Part shown: piece by piece, positions 51,309-53,178 of the stretch
Position numbering within the stretch: position 1 is the stretch's first letter
Layout: each line of letters starts with the position of its first letter
DNA from: an uncultured Bdellovibrionales bacterium
GTDB lineage: Bacteria > Bdellovibrionota > Bdellovibrionia > Bdellovibrionales > JAMPXM01
NCBI GenBank assembly: GCA_937927435.1
Contig: CALBDW010000106.1
Span: 1-53,178, forward strand
DNA length: 53,178 bases
Direction of reading: 5' to 3'
Program-made: the position numbers and the translations under genes
Notes under the pieces: generated by a model
Told to the model about the DNA's origin: nothing
Databases searched by the model: none
The model's input: only the letters and a program-made list of their open reading frames with translations

Positions 51309-51614
51309 TTACGCGAGAAGTGTATCGAGTTTCTTTTGTAGTGTCGACTGAACGAGCCCTTTGACAGGGGTCAACATCAGGGGAAGGTTCACTTCGATTT
51401 CAACTTTTGAGCCATCACCTTGAGAGATGACTTTCATATCGGCTTCGAACTTTCCGCCTTTCGCCGTCCCGCTCAGCGTTTTGTCGTCGAATTGGCAAAC
51501 GTAGCTGGAATCCATCCGGCGCAGATCGCCGTCGGATTCGAGCAGACTACGGATCATTTTGTAGGTTTCTTCAGCTGAGCGTTTGGATTGGCATTCAACT
51601 TTCACTTTCGGCAT
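51309..51614 (-). CDS. PHA-granule-associated-like small protein (PHA_gran_rgn family, tentative)
   Basis: Soluble protein of 101 residues. The C-terminal part (VEIEVNLPLMLTPVKGLVQSTLQKKLDTLLA) resembles the polyhydroxyalkanoic-acid system small proteins that have an alpha/beta START-like fold. No pha genes are in the window. The start at 51614 (MPKVKVECQ) matches the family N terminus; a TTG at 51641 would add nine residues. It is on the same strand as the sigma factor gene and starts the pair, 24 bases upstream of it. Confidence 0.65.
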   Translation of the reverse strand: MPKVKVECQSKRSAEETYKMIRSLLESDGDLRRMDSSYVCQFDDKTLSGTAKGGKFEADMKVISQGDGSKVEIEVNLPLMLTPVKGLVQSTLQKKLDTLLA

Positions 51615-51701
51615 AGGCTGTACGATACCCTGTTGCTCCAACTGGGACTAGCTCGTTTTTATTTGAGTCGCCGCGTTAGGCTCATCAAATAACGGGTAAC
51701 C

Positions 51702-51730
51702 TTGGCAAAAATGGCTCACCCCGGTATCTT
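51702..51730 (+). promoter_or_regulatory. Sigma-70-type promoter of aspS
   Basis: TTGGCA (-35, 5 of 6) and TATCTT (-10, 4 of 6) with a 17-base spacer; the predicted start is near 51737, about 30 bases before the ATG. Confidence 0.5.
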
Positions 51731-51765
51731 GGTCTTCCGGACTTAAGTCAAAAGGATTGCCGCCT

Positions 51766-53178
51766 ATGAAATTCGTGAGTCAGCTCAAACGTACCAACTA
51801 CTGTGGTCTCTTGCGTTCCTCGCACATCGGCCAAGAAGTGAACATAATGGGTTGGGTCGACTCACGACGGGACCACGGCGGACTTGTCTTCATTGACTTG
51901 CGTGACCGCGAAGGATTGGTTCAAGTTGTTTTCGACCCTAAAAACCCCGAAATGGCTCACGCCCATGACTTGCGGGCTGAGTTCGTGATCGGCGTGCAAG
52001 GGGTTGTTCGTGCCCGTCCCGAAGGAATGGCCAACAATAAGCTTCCGACCGGCGAAATCGAAGTTGTCGCCCGTCGCCTCGAGATTCTGAGTGAAGCGAA
52101 GACGCCGCCGTTCCAGGTCGGCGACGAAAATGTCACGGAAAACCTGCGCCTTAAATACCGTTACCTGGATCTCCGTTCACCGCGTCTCACGCATCACTTG
52201 CGGTTGCGGCACGAGATCGTCCGCACGGTGCGCGAGTTTCTCTCCGACGAAGGCTTCATCGAAGTTGAAACGCCGATTCTTTATAAGACTACGCCGGAAG
52301 GCGCGCGCGATTACCTCGTGCCTTCGCGCGTGAGCCAAGGATGTTTCTACGCGCTTCCGCAGAGTCCGCAGACTCTTAAACAGCTTTTGATGATCGGCGG
52401 GATCGACCGTTATTTCCAGATCGCCCGTTGCTTCCGCGACGAAGACCTGCGCGCCGACCGCCAGCCTGAGTTCTCACAGATCGACATGGAGATGAGCTTT
52501 GTCGACCAGGAAGACGTAATGGCGGTGAACGAGCGCCTCGCGCAATTGATCTGGAAGAAATTCCGGGGAGTGGACATCGGTCCGATTCCAAGAATGACGT
52601 ATTTTGAGGCCATGAACCGTTTCGGGAACGACAAGCCCGACTTGCGCTTCGGTCTTGAACTTCAAGACATCAGCGATCTCTGTCGCGGCACGGGCTTTAA
52701 AGTCTTCGACGACGTTTTGGCGAAAAACGGCGTCGTTAAAGGTATCGGTCTTGTCCAAGGAACCGAGTTCTCCCGCGCGCAAATCGACAAGCTTGTCGAC
52801 CTCGTGAAGAAAGCGGGAGCGAAAGGGCTCGTTTGGATCAAGGTCGATCCCGAAGGAAAAATGACGTCGGCAATCGGCAAGGTCCTGCCTGAGGAAAAAA
52901 TCCGCGAAATCTTCAACCACCTGGTGCCGGAAGGGAAAGGCGCGGCCTTCATCGTCGCTGACACCTTCGAAGTGGCGTGCGCCGCCCTGGCGACCCTCCG
53001 CTTGCACCTCGGACGCGAACTCAAACTTATCGATGAATCGACGGACCGGTTCGTCTGGATCGTCGACTTCCCGCTCTTTGAGTACGACACCGAAAGCAAG
53101 CGTTGGGTGGCCCGTCACCATCCGTTCACGTCACCGCAAGACCAGTACATCGACGATCTCCTGAACGGCAACGAGGCG
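51766..53178 (+). CDS. aspS: Aspartyl-tRNA synthetase, 3' truncated by the window
   Basis: Class II synthetase. 471 codons are visible with no stop, so about 120 residues of the usual ~590 lie beyond the right edge. The N-terminal OB-fold anticodon domain reads GWVDSRRDHGGLVFIDLRDREG. The catalytic core shows the class II flipping loop and motif 2 (SPQTLKQLLMIGGIDRYFQIARCFRDEDLRADRQPEFSQID), followed by the bacterial GAD insertion. His in RRDHGG matches the position linked to non-discriminating AspRS in Pseudomonas aeruginosa, so the enzyme may also charge tRNA-Asn. The start MKFVSQLKRTNYCG is family-like. Confidence 0.95.
   Translation, partial: MKFVSQLKRTNYCGLLRSSHIGQEVNIMGWVDSRRDHGGLVFIDLRDREGLVQVVFDPKNPEMAHAHDLRAEFVIGVQGVVRARPEGMANNKLPTGEIEVVARRLEILSEAKTPPFQVGDENVTENLRLKYRYLDLRSPRLTHHLRLRHEIVRTVREFLSDEGFIEVETPILYKTTPEGARDYLVPSRVSQGCFYALPQSPQTLKQLLMIGGIDRYFQIARCFRDEDLRADRQPEFSQIDMEMSFVDQEDVMAVNERLAQLIWKKFRGVDIGPIPRMTYFEAMNRFGNDKPDLRFGLELQDISDLCRGTGFKVFDDVLAKNGVVKGIGLVQGTEFSRAQIDKLVDLVKKAGAKGLVWIKVDPEGKMTSAIGKVLPEEKIREIFNHLVPEGKGAAFIVADTFEVACAALATLRLHLGRELKLIDESTDRFVWIVDFPLFEYDTESKRWVARHHPFTSPQDQYIDDLLNGNEA

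Overview
The window looks like chromosomal DNA of a free-living, flagellated, Gram-negative bacterium of the Bdellovibrionota (Bdellovibrio-like). This rests on gene content only: a sigma-54-linked late flagellar operon ending in flhF-flhG-fliA and followed by an RpoH-like sigma factor, an extra GroES-like protein (Bdellovibrio is known to carry two groES genes), many Sec-secreted lipoproteins and proteases, and a large peptidoglycan-enzyme set. Moderately high GC and frequent GTG starts are seen throughout. No tRNA, rRNA, insertion sequence, prophage or CRISPR array was recognised.

Layout. 1-8.6 kb: a PBP4-type carboxypeptidase (truncated by the left edge) overlapping an MltD-type lytic transglycosylase; an orphan peptide-binding lipoprotein and a FAD/Rieske oxidoreductase on the minus strand; a sigma-54 activator whose receiver lacks its phospho-acceptor Asp; an unknown lipoprotein. 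8.6-15.4 kb: a secretome island with a sigma-54-type promoter, a lipoprotein carrying 36 five-residue Pro-Lys-Gln units, a terminator, a secreted transglutaminase-elicitor-like protein, an M61-like metallopeptidase lipoprotein and a subtilase lipoprotein. 15.4-19.9 kb (minus): small unknown protein, ileS, lspA, lgt. 20-25 kb (minus): a compact unit behind a sigma-54-type promoter, made of a radical SAM/SPASM maturase, an unlisted 40-residue peptide gene overlapping its 3' end, a CHASE2 histidine kinase and an NtrC-type sigma-54 response regulator. 25-38 kb: PBP1b-type synthase, a histone-H1-like tail fused to GroES, an outer-membrane protein, a coiled-coil exported protein divergent from a KamA-type radical SAM enzyme, a UvrD/PcrA helicase, an HExxH lipoprotein with a small barrel protein, and a SPOR protein. 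38-50 kb: suhB, then fliL-M-N-O-P-Q-R-flhB-A-F-G-fliA behind a strong sigma-54-type promoter. 50-53 kb: RpoH-like sigma factor, a PHA-granule-like small protein and aspS, cut by the right edge.

Two candidate new systems stand out. First, the maturase-peptide-sensor kinase-regulator unit (20025-24945) looks like a ribosomally made, radical-SAM-modified peptide wired to a dedicated two-component system that could activate its own sigma-54 promoter. Second, the PKQ-repeat lipoprotein (9141-10274) carries adjacent Lys and Gln in 35 repeat units and lies just upstream of a secreted protein with a transglutaminase-like Cys-His-Asp set. This suggests an enzymatically cross-linked surface layer or fibre. 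Both are inferences from sequence and gene order and need homolog searches.
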